Below are positions 54,078-62,669 of a stretch of 64,000 nt of DNA, piece after piece. The notes under the pieces were generated by a model. The model saw only the letters and a list, made by a program, of their open reading frames with translations, was not told where the DNA came from and ran no database searches. Source of the stretch: Burkholderiaceae bacterium (GTDB lineage: Bacteria; Pseudomonadota; Gammaproteobacteria; Burkholderiales; Burkholderiaceae_E); the NCBI GenBank assembly GCA_023954135.1, contig JAMLIN010000006.1:1-64000 (forward strand), in the 5' to 3' direction. Within the stretch, counting starts at the first letter, position 1. Every line of letters starts with the position of its first letter. The translations under genes were made by a program, and so were the position numbers.

Positions 54078-54575
54078 TCAGACGACCGCTTCGGTCCAGG
54101 CGCCGTGCCGTGCGCAGGCAGCCGGGCTCATCATCCGCGGCACGGTCATGATGGCCGGCCTTGCCGGTGCCGTGCCGCGATGGACGATGCTCGCGGTGTC
54201 GAGTCGCCCGTTGTCGATTCGCAGCACGATGTCCGGATAGCGCATCTGCGCGGGGAAGGATTCCGCCGGCAGCGCCCTGTCGGTCCGATAGCCCCGCAGG
54301 GATCCGGAAAGCCAGGCCGCATAGACCTTCGAACCCGCGAACGGGAACATGTGGCGCATGGAGAGCGGCTCGGAATGGGCCCAGCGCCCGGTAAGCCTCG
54401 CGAGGTAGAGCCAGCCGTCCTCGATGACCCAGTGGGCGGCATAGCCCCGGCCGTTGCCGGCGTGGAAGTCGGGCCGGCTGCCGATCAGCTGGAAATAGGC
54501 TTCGAGCGGCTGGTCGATCAATGCGAATTCGCGACCGCGATGCGTCAGCGTATCGCCATGGAATCCCGTGTGCAT
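54078..54575 (-). CDS. Conserved protein of unknown function
   Basis: A 165-residue protein with no family that I can name. There is no signal peptide or membrane helix. The middle part HWVIEDGWLYLARLTGRWAHS followed by HMFPFAGSKVYAAWLSGSLRG reads like a compact beta-rich domain found in bacterial proteins of unknown function, with a WYA-type aromatic spacing. The gene is intact with the start at ATG 54575, though the AAGGA site abuts the start. It stands alone, converging on the MFS gene 17 bases away, with 228 bases to the crotonase upstream. Confidence 0.7.
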   Translation of the reverse strand: MHTGFHGDTLTHRGREFALIDQPLEAYFQLIGSRPDFHAGNGRGYAAHWVIEDGWLYLARLTGRWAHSEPLSMRHMFPFAGSKVYAAWLSGSLRGYRTDRALPAESFPAQMRYPDIVLRIDNGRLDTASIVHRGTAPARPAIMTVPRMMSPAACARHGAWTEAVV

Positions 54576-54803
54576 TCCTTCATCCCTGGTAGTTGTGCTT
54601 GTTCTGACTGCTTTCTTGTACGGCGCAGCCTAGCCTCGACGCGGCCACGGGGAAGAAGCGGCCGGACGAACAGGATTCCAGGGAGAACGAATGGCGCCGC
54701 CGACCGGCGACTTCCGTCGAGCGGTCGACGCAGAGGTCCGGGCGGCTGGCGCGGCGGACGCCTCAAAACCTTCCCTCCATCGCTTGACGAGGAACACGGT
54801 TAC

Positions 54804-55601
54804 TCAGTCGCCGGTGAAGCGGGGTTCCCTCCCTTCCAGGAAGGAATCCACTCCCTCGCGGAAGTCGGCGGATCTCTCGGTCAGGGCGAAGGCATCGAAG
54901 TCGCGGTGAGCGGCGGCCTTCGCCAGGGCGTGGGCCGCGATGTTGACGTCGTGCTTGACCATCTTCATGGCGGTCGGCGGCAGCCCGGCCGCGCGCGCGG
55001 CGATGGCGCGCGCCGTGGCAAGTGCCTCGCCGTCGGCGCAGACCGCGTCGGCAAGCCCCCAGTCGAAGGCGGTCCGGGCGTCGATCTGCTCGCACAGGGC
55101 GGCGATCCGCTTGGCCCGGGCCGGCCCGACCAGGGCGGTGAAGCGGGGAATCGATCCCCAGCTCATGTTCATGCCGCGCTCGACCTCGGGCACGTAGATG
55201 CGCGACGACTCGGCCATCACCCGCAGGTCGCAGGCGGCTGCCAGCGCGGCCCCACCGCCGACGCACCAGCCCTCGATCGCGCAGATCGTGATGGCGTCCA
55301 CGTCCTCCCAGGCCTGGCACATGCGAGGCCCCGAGCGCAGGTCGATCCGCCGGCTGGCCATGCCGCCGGCGCGCGACGCGGCCTGCGCCGGATCCTTCAG
55401 GTCCATGCCCATGCAGAAACCGTCGGGCCGGCCGGTGAGGATCACGGCCGAGACGTCCGGGCAGTCATGAAGGCCGCGGGCGACCTCGGCGAGCTCGCGC
55501 AGGCCCGCCAGGGAGAGCGGATTGGCGCGAAAGCCGCGATCGAAGCGCACGGTCGCGATCCGGCCGTCGCGCTCGATCTCGATGAAGGAATCCCTGCTCA
55601 T
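54804..55601 (-). CDS. Enoyl-CoA hydratase/isomerase family protein
   Basis: A 265-residue crotonase-fold protein. Conserved blocks are FCMGMDLKDP and CAIEGWCVGGGAALAAACDLRVMAESSRIYVPE, which form the oxyanion hole and CoA pocket; the region GMNMSWGSIPRFTALVGPARAKRI follows. The C-terminal FREGVDSFLEGREPRF is typical. ATG 55601 has GAGG about 8 bases upstream; an in-frame GTG at 55619 is less likely. The typical catalytic glutamates are not both apparent at once, so exact chemistry is open. Neighbours do not reveal a pathway. Confidence 0.88.
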   Translation of the reverse strand: MSRDSFIEIERDGRIATVRFDRGFRANPLSLAGLRELAEVARGLHDCPDVSAVILTGRPDGFCMGMDLKDPAQAASRAGGMASRRIDLRSGPRMCQAWEDVDAITICAIEGWCVGGGAALAAACDLRVMAESSRIYVPEVERGMNMSWGSIPRFTALVGPARAKRIAALCEQIDARTAFDWGLADAVCADGEALATARAIAARAAGLPPTAMKMVKHDVNIAAHALAKAAAHRDFDAFALTERSADFREGVDSFLEGREPRFTGD

Positions 55602-55776
55602 GTCATCGTCCTCGGTCACCGCCCGTATCGATCGCGAACGGGCGGGATATTCGCCCCGCCATGGTCTTGCGCGACTTCGTCCTGCCAGCGCAACGATCAG
55701 TCCCGCACCCGGCAGCTAGTCTAACCGCGCCCGCGCCCCCATTCTTCGGATATCGACGACTTCCGGAGTTCTTGCC

Positions 55777-56475
55777 ATGATCGAACGCAGACCCTTCGAC
55801 AGCCTCGGCCGCGCCGACCACGGCTGGCTGGACGCGAAGCATCACTTCTCGTTCGCCGACTACCACGACCCCGCACGGGTGCACTGGGGGCCGCTGCGGG
55901 TCTGGAACGACGACACGATACAGGCCGGCACCGGCTTCCCGCCGCATCCGCACGCGGACATGGAGATCATCACCTACGTCCGCGAGGGAGCGATCAGCCA
56001 TCGCGACAATCAGGGGAACCAGGGCCGGACCGAAGCCGGCGACGTCCAGGTCATGAGCGCGGGCACCGGCATCGTCCATAGCGAATACAATCTGGAGCCC
56101 GGCACGACCCGGATCTTCCAGATCTGGATCCTGCCGAACCGACGCGGCCTGCCGCCATCCTGGGGCTCCCGGCCGTTTCCCGGCGCGGATCGCGCCGGCC
56201 GGTTCGTCGCCCTGGCCAGCGGCCTGGAAGAGGACGCCGAGGCCCTGCGAATCCATGCCGATGCCAAGGTGCTCGGGGCCCGTCTCGCGGCGGGCGAGTC
56301 GACTACCTATACACTCGGCAGGGAACGCCTCGGCTATCTGGTGCCCGCGACCGGCAGGATCGAGATCAACGGGATCGTCCTCGAAGCCCGGGACGGCGCG
56401 GCGATCCGCGACGAGGAAGAATTGCGCGTGACGGCACTGGAAGACGCCGAGCTCGTGCTGGTGGATGTCAGATGA
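55777..56475 (+). CDS. Pirin family protein
   Basis: A 232-residue bicupin of the pirin/YhhW family. The N-terminal cupin carries the metal ligands in FPPHPHADMEIITYVREGAISHRDN and the fourth in GTGIVHSEYN; the second cupin is the C-terminal pirin_C part and lacks these. Members include quercetin 2,3-dioxygenase activity in vitro and a stress-linked regulatory role; the natural substrate is not settled. The upstream region (175 bases) contains a short inverted repeat (CGCCCGT/ACGGGCG at 55620-55644) of no clear use. Confidence 0.9.
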   Translation: MIERRPFDSLGRADHGWLDAKHHFSFADYHDPARVHWGPLRVWNDDTIQAGTGFPPHPHADMEIITYVREGAISHRDNQGNQGRTEAGDVQVMSAGTGIVHSEYNLEPGTTRIFQIWILPNRRGLPPSWGSRPFPGADRAGRFVALASGLEEDAEALRIHADAKVLGARLAAGESTTYTLGRERLGYLVPATGRIEINGIVLEARDGAAIRDEEELRVTALEDAELVLVDVR

Positions 56476-56552
56476 CCCGGCCCTGACCGGCCGGGGGTTT
56501 CCGAAAGAGCGATCGGCGCCAGCGCCGGTCGCCTTCCGACTGGATCAGGAAG

Positions 56553-57254
56553 ATGAAGCAAGACGGATTCCCCGGGCCCGGGGCGGACCATGCCACGACG
56601 GCCAGCACCGGTCCCGGAGCACCGCAGGGCGAGCCCTTGCCGCCCCGGGTCGAATTCGTCGAGTCCTGCGACCTGCCGACGCCCTGGGCGGTGTTCCGGC
56701 TGCACGGATTCATCGACCGGAGCACCGGCAAGGAGCATGTCGCGCTCAGTCTCGGCGACTTCAGCGACGGCGCCCCGGTGCTGGCGCGCATCCATTCCGA
56801 ATGCCTGACGGGCGACGCCCTGTTCAGCCAGCGCTGCGACTGCGGCGCCCAGCTCAACGAGGCGCTCAAGCGGATCGCCGAGCAGGGCCGCGGCATCGTC
56901 CTCTACCTGCGCCAGGAGGGCCGGGGCATCGGCCTGCTGAACAAGATCCGCGCCTATCGGCTGCAGGACGGCGGCGCCGACACCGTCGAGGCCAACCATG
57001 CTCTGGGATTTCCGGCCGACATGCGGCGCTACGATCTCTGCAAGCCGATGCTCGAGCATCTCGGGGTCCGGGCCCTGCGCCTGATGACGAACAATCCGCG
57101 CAAGCCCGAGGCCCTCGAGAAATCCGGCATCCAGGTCGCGGAACGCATCCCTCTGATCGCGGGGCTGAACCCGGCGAACCATCGCTACCTGCTGACCAAG
57201 CGCGCCAAGCTGGGCCACGTGTTCGCCAACTACCGGGGCGAACCCGAGGATTGA
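56553..57254 (+). CDS. ribA: GTP cyclohydrolase II
   Basis: A 233-residue enzyme that opens GTP to give the first riboflavin intermediate. The zinc cysteines are 84, 95 and 97 in [35 protein letters not shown] and [17 protein letters not shown] are the other conserved blocks. The first 30 or so residues are a Pro/Gly-rich extension beyond the E. coli protein, so the true start may be internal. It is a stand-alone RibA, not a RibBA fusion. It starts 77 bases after pirin. Confidence 0.95.
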   Translation: MKQDGFPGPGADHATTASTGPGAPQGEPLPPRVEFVESCDLPTPWAVFRLHGFIDRSTGKEHVALSLGDFSDGAPVLARIHSECLTGDALFSQRCDCGAQLNEALKRIAEQGRGIVLYLRQEGRGIGLLNKIRAYRLQDGGADTVEANHALGFPADMRRYDLCKPMLEHLGVRALRLMTNNPRKPEALEKSGIQVAERIPLIAGLNPANHRYLLTKRAKLGHVFANYRGEPED

Positions 57255-57308
57255 CCAGAGACAAGCCGAAACGGACATGAACGCGACGGATGCCGTATCG
57301 TCGCGCCC

Positions 57309-59141
57309 ATGAATCCCGAGCTCGCGATCGTTCTCTTCCTGCTTGCCGCCGCGGTGCTGATGTTCGCGATCGGGCGGCCGCGCAGCGACGTGGTCGGGCT
57401 GATGATGATCGTCGCCCTGCCCCTGACCGGCGTGATCGACATGGCCGACGCGCTGGTGGGCTTTGCCGACCCCACCGTCATCATGATCGCGCTGCTCTTC
57501 GTGGTCGGCGAAGCCCTGGTGCGAACCGGCATCGCCCGTCGCGCCGGCGACTGGCTGGTCCAGCGGGCCGGCTCCAGCGAAACCCGTCTGATCGCGTTGC
57601 TGATGGCGATCGTCACCACCACCGGATCGGTGATGAGCTCGACCGGCGTGGTGGCGATCTTCATTCCGATCGTCACGCGGATCGCCCGCAGGACCGGCAT
57701 CGCCGCGAGCCGGCTGTTCATGCCGCTTTCCATCGCGGCGCTGGTGAGCGGCATGATGACCCTGGTCGCGACGGCGCCGAATATGATCGTCCACGCCGAG
57801 CTGGTGCGCAACGGCCATGAAGGCTTCGGCTTCTTCGCCTTCACCCCCTTCGGTCTGCCGATCCTGGCACTGGCGATCGCCTATGTCCTGTGCCTGCGCC
57901 GCTGGCTCGGGCGGCCGCGCACCGACGCTGCGCCAGCGGCATCGGGGCAGGAGACCATGGCCACGTGGATCGACGAATACGCGCTCGCGGGGCGCGAGTT
58001 CCGTCTGCGCATCGCCGCCTCGTCGCCGCTGGTCGGCCAGGCGCTCGAAACGCTGGACCTGCGCGCCCGCGAAGGCATCAACCTGCTCGCGATCGAGCGC
58101 GCCGAGCGCTTCGGCAAGCGACTGGTCACGCCGGCCGCGAGCACCGTGCTCGCGGCCGGCGACGTGCTGTTCCTCGACGTATTCGACCCGGCCGGGGATC
58201 TCCAGGCGCTGATGCGCCGGTTCGCGCTCGAGCCGCTCCCTCTGGCGGGCGGCTACTACGCCGACTATCGCCAGGACATCGGCATGGCCGAGCTGATCCT
58301 GCCCGACCAGTCCGCACTGGTCGGCAAGACGCTGACGCAGGCTCGCTTTCGCTCGATCCACGATCTCGCGGTGATCGGCCTCAAGCGCGGATCCGGTCCC
58401 CGCCTCGAACGCCTCGCTGAGATTCCCCTGCAGGTCGGCGACACCCTTCTGGTGGTCGGTCCCTGGCGGGCGATCCGCAGGCTAGCGCGGGCGCGCCGGG
58501 ACCTGATCGTGGCCAGCCTGCCCGTCGAGTTCGAGGAAGTGGCGCCCGCCGCATCGCGCGCCCTGCCCGCACTCGCGATCCTGGCGCTGATGGTCGCGCT
58601 GATGGCGGGCGGGATGGTGCCCAACGTCCAGGCGGCACTGATCGCCTGCCTGCTTCTCGGTCTGTTCCGCTGCATCGACATGGCCTCGGCGTATCGCTCG
58701 ATCCACTGGCAGACGCTGGTGCTGATCATCGGCATGCTGCCCTTCGCGCTGGCCCTGCAGCGCACCGGTGGCGTCGACCTCGCCGCCGACGCGCTGCTCG
58801 GCATGGTCGGCGAGGCGAGCCCGCGGCTGGTCCTCGGCGCCCTCTTCGCCGTCACGACGCTGCTGGGGCTGTTCATCTCCAACACCGCCACCGCCGTCCT
58901 GATGGCGCCGATTGCCCTGTCGGTCGCATCGAGCCTCGGCGCCTCGCCCTACCCCTTCGCAATGACCGTCGCCCTGGCCTCGTCCGCCGCATTCATGACC
59001 CCGGTATCCTCCCCGGTCAACGTCCTGGTCGTCGGGCCGGGCGGCTATTCCTTCCTGGATTTCGTGCGCATCGGCGTACCGCTGGCGATCCTGACCGGGT
59101 TCGCCTGCGTCGCGCTGGTGCCCTGGCTGCTGCCGCCCTAG
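57309..59141 (+). CDS. SLC13/DASS-type transporter with two RCK_C domains
   Basis: A 610-residue membrane carrier. Two halves of about five to six helices each surround a central soluble insert (residues about 205-400) with two TrkA-C (RCK_C) domains (FRLRIAASSPLVGQAL...VTPAASTVLAAGDVLFLD and ELILPDQSALVGKTLTQARF). Helices contain the serine- and threonine-rich motifs of the DASS family (TTTGSVMSSTGVVAIFIPIV; SNTATAVLMAPIALSVASSL). Typical substrates are sulfate or dicarboxylates; proteins with this insert are often annotated as SLC13 or ArsB/NhaD-like. Substrate not assigned. Its stop overlaps the convergent fbpB gene by 4 bases. Confidence 0.9.
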   Translation: MNPELAIVLFLLAAAVLMFAIGRPRSDVVGLMMIVALPLTGVIDMADALVGFADPTVIMIALLFVVGEALVRTGIARRAGDWLVQRAGSSETRLIALLMAIVTTTGSVMSSTGVVAIFIPIVTRIARRTGIAASRLFMPLSIAALVSGMMTLVATAPNMIVHAELVRNGHEGFGFFAFTPFGLPILALAIAYVLCLRRWLGRPRTDAAPAASGQETMATWIDEYALAGREFRLRIAASSPLVGQALETLDLRAREGINLLAIERAERFGKRLVTPAASTVLAAGDVLFLDVFDPAGDLQALMRRFALEPLPLAGGYYADYRQDIGMAELILPDQSALVGKTLTQARFRSIHDLAVIGLKRGSGPRLERLAEIPLQVGDTLLVVGPWRAIRRLARARRDLIVASLPVEFEEVAPAASRALPALAILALMVALMAGGMVPNVQAALIACLLLGLFRCIDMASAYRSIHWQTLVLIIGMLPFALALQRTGGVDLAADALLGMVGEASPRLVLGALFAVTTLLGLFISNTATAVLMAPIALSVASSLGASPYPFAMTVALASSAAFMTPVSSPVNVLVVGPGGYSFLDFVRIGVPLAILTGFACVALVPWLLPP

Positions 59142-60772
59142 CTGCGCCCGGTCTGGTTGATGATGAGGATCACCGGCAGCAGCCCGACGGCAACGATGGC
59201 CAGCGCCGGCACCGCGGCGTTCTCCCACATCGATTCGGCGGTCAGCTGGAAGATCCGGACCGCGAGCGTGTCCCAGCCGAAGCTTCGCGTCATCAGGGTG
59301 ATCGGCATCTCCTTCATCACGTCGACCATCACCATCAGGAACGCCGTCAGGAGGCCGCCGCGCATCAGGGGCAGGAAGAGACGGCGCAGCAGCGGCCAGG
59401 TGGTGAGGCCGAGCAGGCGCGCGGCCTCTTCCTGGCGTGGCGAGATGCGCTGCATGGCGCTGTCGCCGGCCTGGTAGGCCACCGCCAGGAAGCGCGCCGA
59501 GAGCGCCAGCAGCATGACGGCCACGCTGCCCTTCAACAACTGGAAGCCCTCGAAGCCCAGGGGCCTCAGCCAGCCGATCAGCAGGTTGTCGAGCCAGGCG
59601 ATCGGGATGAACACGCCGACCGCGAGCACCGCGCCGGGGACCGCATAGCCGATGATGGCGAGGCGGATCGTCCAGGCGGTGGCCTGGTCGGAGTGACGAC
59701 GCCGCAGCCACGCCAGCGCGAGCGCCAGCGCCGTGGCGATGGCCGCGGTGCCCAGCGAGAGCAGCACGGTGTTGCGCACGAACCCCCAGAAACGCGGGTC
59801 CAGTTCCTCGCGCCAGGTGGTCAGCGACCACAGCGCGAGCTGCACGATCGGCACCACGAAGCTGGCGATGAACACGAGCGCGCAGGCGGCGAGCGCGGCC
59901 CAGCGGCGCCAGCCGCGCAGGACGACGGGAGGACTGTGGCTGGTGGACACCTGGTAGCTGCGGCCGCGTCGGGAGCGCTGCTCGGCCGCTACCAGCACCA
60001 GCACGAGCACCACCACCAGGGAGGCGAGCTGGGCCGCGGCGTCGAGACTGTGCAGGTCGAACCAGGCCTTGTAGAGAGCGGTGGTGAAGGTGTCGTAGTT
60101 GAAGACCGCCACCGCGCCGAAGTCGGCGAGGGTTTCCATCAGGGTCAGCATCAGGCCGCCGGCGATCCAGGGCCGCGCCATCGGGATCGATACCCGCCAG
60201 AAGGCCTGCGGCGCGCTATGGCCCAGCGTGCGCGCCGCCTCGAGCGCACGCCGCCCCTGCGTCACGAAGGCATTGCGGGCGAGCAGATAGACGTAGGGGT
60301 AGAAGGCCATCGTCAGCACCATCACGGTGCCCCACCGGCTGCCCCGGATCTCGGGAAACCAGGCGCTGCTGCCGAACCAGGCGCGCAGCCAGCTCTGCAC
60401 CGGGCCGGCGAACTCGAACAGGCCCATCTGCACGAAGGCCAGCACGTAGGCGGGAAAGGCCAGCGGCAGCATCAGCGCCCAGGCGAAGAAGCGCTGGCCC
60501 GGGAACTCGCACAGCGCGGTGAGCCAGGCGAGCGGCACGCCGACCAGCAGCACGCCGAGCCCGACCAGCAGCATGAGCAGGGCGGTATTGATGGTGACCC
60601 GCGGCAGCACGTGCCGGATCAGGTGATCCCACACATCGGGCTGGGGAGACAGCGCGACCCCGATCACGGCGGCCACCGGGATCAGGGTCAGCAGGGCGAT
60701 GGGCAGGGCCAGCACCCAGCCCGGCAGACGCACGGCATGGGGCATGGCCGGCTGCGCCAGCGACAGGCTCAT
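59138..60772 (-). CDS. fbpB: Iron(III) ABC transporter permease
   Basis: A 544-residue double permease. It has about twelve helices in two fused halves, each with a permease EAA-type loop (ALEAARTLGHSAPQAFWRVSIPMARPWIAGG and RISPRQEEAARLLGLTTWPLLRRLFLPLMRGG). This is the FbpB/SfuB layout of ferric-iron importers. It lies downstream of fbpA on the same strand, separated only by copy C of the palindromic repeat, which touches its start codon. The cognate ATPase gene is not next to it. The end overlaps the SLC13-type gene by 4 bases. Confidence 0.92.
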   Translation of the reverse strand: MSLSLAQPAMPHAVRLPGWVLALPIALLTLIPVAAVIGVALSPQPDVWDHLIRHVLPRVTINTALLMLLVGLGVLLVGVPLAWLTALCEFPGQRFFAWALMLPLAFPAYVLAFVQMGLFEFAGPVQSWLRAWFGSSAWFPEIRGSRWGTVMVLTMAFYPYVYLLARNAFVTQGRRALEAARTLGHSAPQAFWRVSIPMARPWIAGGLMLTLMETLADFGAVAVFNYDTFTTALYKAWFDLHSLDAAAQLASLVVVLVLVLVAAEQRSRRGRSYQVSTSHSPPVVLRGWRRWAALAACALVFIASFVVPIVQLALWSLTTWREELDPRFWGFVRNTVLLSLGTAAIATALALALAWLRRRHSDQATAWTIRLAIIGYAVPGAVLAVGVFIPIAWLDNLLIGWLRPLGFEGFQLLKGSVAVMLLALSARFLAVAYQAGDSAMQRISPRQEEAARLLGLTTWPLLRRLFLPLMRGGLLTAFLMVMVDVMKEMPITLMTRSFGWDTLAVRIFQLTAESMWENAAVPALAIVAVGLLPVILIINQTGRS

Positions 60773-60875
60773 ACGGATTCGCCTTCAACCGTATAGCCGC
60801 GTTGGGTCGCCTTGCCGTGCAAGCGCACTGTCTGCGGCCCCCCCGCCTTGCTCTACGGTCGAACGCGAACCCGTA
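60772..60875 (+). repeat. 104-base palindromic repeat, copy C
   Basis: The element fills the gap between fbpA and fbpB. Its arms pair at about 19 of 22 positions but use a sequence unlike copies A and B (arms contain TTCRACCGTA). It includes the base next to the fbpB start and ends just before the fbpA stop codon. Confidence 0.8.
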
Positions 60876-61895
60876 TCATCGGTAGCCGACGCGGTCCAGC
60901 AGGCGAATCGCATCGGGCTGCTTCGCGCCGATGTCGGCCGCGTTGAGCGGGCTCGGGGTGAACTGGATGCCCCAGCCCTTGATGATGTCGTCGGGCTCGA
61001 CCGCCGGATTCACCGGACTCTCGAAGGTGCCGTGGGTGTAGCCGCTCTGTGCCTCGACCGAGGACAGCCATTCGAGCAGCTTCTGCGCACCGGCCGGGTT
61101 CTTGGCATGACGGGTCACGCCGCCACCCGAGAGATTCACGTGGGCGCCGCCTTCGTCCGCGCCCTGGTTGGCCCAGAACAGGTGCACCTTGTCTCTGATG
61201 GCGGCATCGCGCGAGATGAGACGGCCATAGTAGTAGGTGTTGGCGATGCCGACCTCGCACTGGCCGGCAGCGATCGCCTGCAACAGGCTGGCATCGTTGG
61301 TGAAGACGTCGGTGGCGAGATTGTCCACCCAGCCCCGCACGATTTGCTCGGTCTTCTCCTCGCCGTGCTTGACCAGCAGCATCGCGACCAGCGACTGCGT
61401 GTAGGTCTGCTTGCCGGTACGCAGGCACAGCTTGCCCTTCCATCGGGGATCGGCGAGATCCTCGTAGGTGGACAACTGCGCCGGCTTCAGCTTGGAGGGG
61501 TCGAAGAAGATCGTGCGTTCGCGGCGCGACAAGCCCCACCAGCGACTGCCCGGATCGCGGAAGTTGGCCGGCACGTTGCCGTCGAGCGTCGGCGATTCGA
61601 TCCGGCGCAGCAGGCCGCGCTCGGCCGCGCTCCAGAGGTTGCCCATGTCCACCGTGAGCAGCACGTCGGCGGGCGATCCCTCGCCTTCGGCGGCCAACCG
61701 CTCGGCGATCGCGCCGCCACGGTCGGTCAGCAGGTTGATCCTGACGCCGGTCTCCTTGGTGTAGCGGTCGAACAGCGGCTTGATCAGCTGCTCGATTCGC
61801 GAGGAGTAGACGGTCACGGCCGGCTCGGACTGGGCGTGTGCCAGGGGAGCGGCCAGGCTGGCCATGGCCAGGACGGTGGTGACGAAACGCTTCAA
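60876..61895 (-). CDS. fbpA: Iron(III) ABC transporter substrate-binding protein
   Basis: A 339-residue periplasmic ferric-iron binder. Residues 1-21 are a signal peptide (AHA-Q). The protein begins VTVYSSRIEQLIKPLFDRYTKETGVRINLL and has the conserved tyrosines in ANTYYYGRL, which coordinate iron in this family. It is the first gene of fbpA-fbpB. A Fur-like inverted repeat lies in front of it, consistent with iron repression. Transport would need an FbpC ATPase supplied from elsewhere. Confidence 0.94.
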   Translation of the reverse strand: MKRFVTTVLAMASLAAPLAHAQSEPAVTVYSSRIEQLIKPLFDRYTKETGVRINLLTDRGGAIAERLAAEGEGSPADVLLTVDMGNLWSAAERGLLRRIESPTLDGNVPANFRDPGSRWWGLSRRERTIFFDPSKLKPAQLSTYEDLADPRWKGKLCLRTGKQTYTQSLVAMLLVKHGEEKTEQIVRGWVDNLATDVFTNDASLLQAIAAGQCEVGIANTYYYGRLISRDAAIRDKVHLFWANQGADEGGAHVNLSGGGVTRHAKNPAGAQKLLEWLSSVEAQSGYTHGTFESPVNPAVEPDDIIKGWGIQFTPSPLNAADIGAKQPDAIRLLDRVGYR

Positions 61896-61913
61896 GTGAG
61901 ATCTCCCGGGCAG

Positions 61914-61945
61914 GAATGAGATTGATTATCGATTTTATCTCATTC
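61914..61945. promoter_or_regulatory. Fur-box-like operator upstream of fbpA
   Basis: GAATGAGAT (61914-61922) and ATCTCATTC (61937-61945) form a perfect 9-base inverted repeat around TGATTATCGATTTT. The left part resembles the Fur consensus (ATGAGAATGATTATCA, two differences). It lies 18 bases before the fbpA start codon, the expected place for an iron-controlled promoter. Confidence 0.7.
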
Positions 61946-61970
61946 GTGCTTACTTCCCTGCGCCTGCCTC

Positions 61971-62669
61971 CTACACGCCCAGGTAGCGCTTCAGTATCTC
62001 CGGGTCTGCCCTGAGCTCCGAGGCCGGTCCCTCGTGCGCGATATGCCCGTTGTTGATGATGTAGGCACGACTCGCGAGCGCCAGCGTCGCGGCAATGTTC
62101 TGCTCGACCAGCACGATCGTCTGTCCGGCATGGGCGAGCTCCCGGCAGGCCCGCACCAGGTCCTGCACGATCACCGGGGCGAGGCCTTCGAAGGGTTCGT
62201 CCAGCAGGATGATCTTCGGATCGCGCACCAGTGCGCGGGCGATCGCGAGCATCTGCTGCTCGCCCCCCGAAAGATCGGTTCCCCGGCTGGCGCGACGCTG
62301 ATGCAGGCGCGGAAACATCTCGTAGATGCGCTCGAGCGGCCACCGGTCGGTCGCGGTAAGGCCCGCGAGGACGATGTTCTCCTCGACGTTCAGGCTGCCG
62401 AAGATCCGCCGGTCCTCGTGCACGAGCTGCACCCCGGCCCGGGCGATGTCGTGCGCCTTCCTGCCGGCCAGCTCGACGCCGTCGAGCCTGACGCTGCCGC
62501 TCCTGGGGCGCACCACGCCCATCAGGCTCTTGAGCGTGGTCGACTTGCCGGCGCCGTTGCGCCCGAGCAGTGCGACGACCTCGTTCTTCTCGATCCGCAG
62601 CGAGATGTCGAACAGGATGTGGCTGTCACCGTAGTAGCTGTTCAGGCCGCTGACTTCGAGCAGGCTCAT
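61971..62669 (-). CDS. livF: Branched-chain amino acid ABC transporter ATP-binding protein
   Basis: A 232-residue ATPase. Walker A is GRNGAGKS at residues 36-43, the signature is LSGGEQQM and Walker B is IILLDEPFEGLAP. The ending EILKRYLGV is the hallmark of LivF. It overlaps the upstream LivM-LivG fusion by 4 bases. It energises uptake of branched-chain amino acids or related amides; the binding protein and LivH are not in the window. It precedes the iron operon without clear functional link. Confidence 0.95.
   Translation of the reverse strand: MSLLEVSGLNSYYGDSHILFDISLRIEKNEVVALLGRNGAGKSTTLKSLMGVVRPRSGSVRLDGVELAGRKAHDIARAGVQLVHEDRRIFGSLNVEENIVLAGLTATDRWPLERIYEMFPRLHQRRASRGTDLSGGEQQMLAIARALVRDPKIILLDEPFEGLAPVIVQDLVRACRELAHAGQTIVLVEQNIAATLALASRAYIINNGHIAHEGPASELRADPEILKRYLGV

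Noticed and set aside
55620-55644. CGCCCGT/ACGGGCG inverted repeat as a terminator for the crotonase or pirin region
   Set aside because: It lies upstream of both genes' starts and is not followed by a T-run.
60853-62343. A minus-strand frame that might have supplied the missing iron ATPase
   Set aside because: No Walker or signature motif is present; it is an out-of-frame reading of fbpA and livF.
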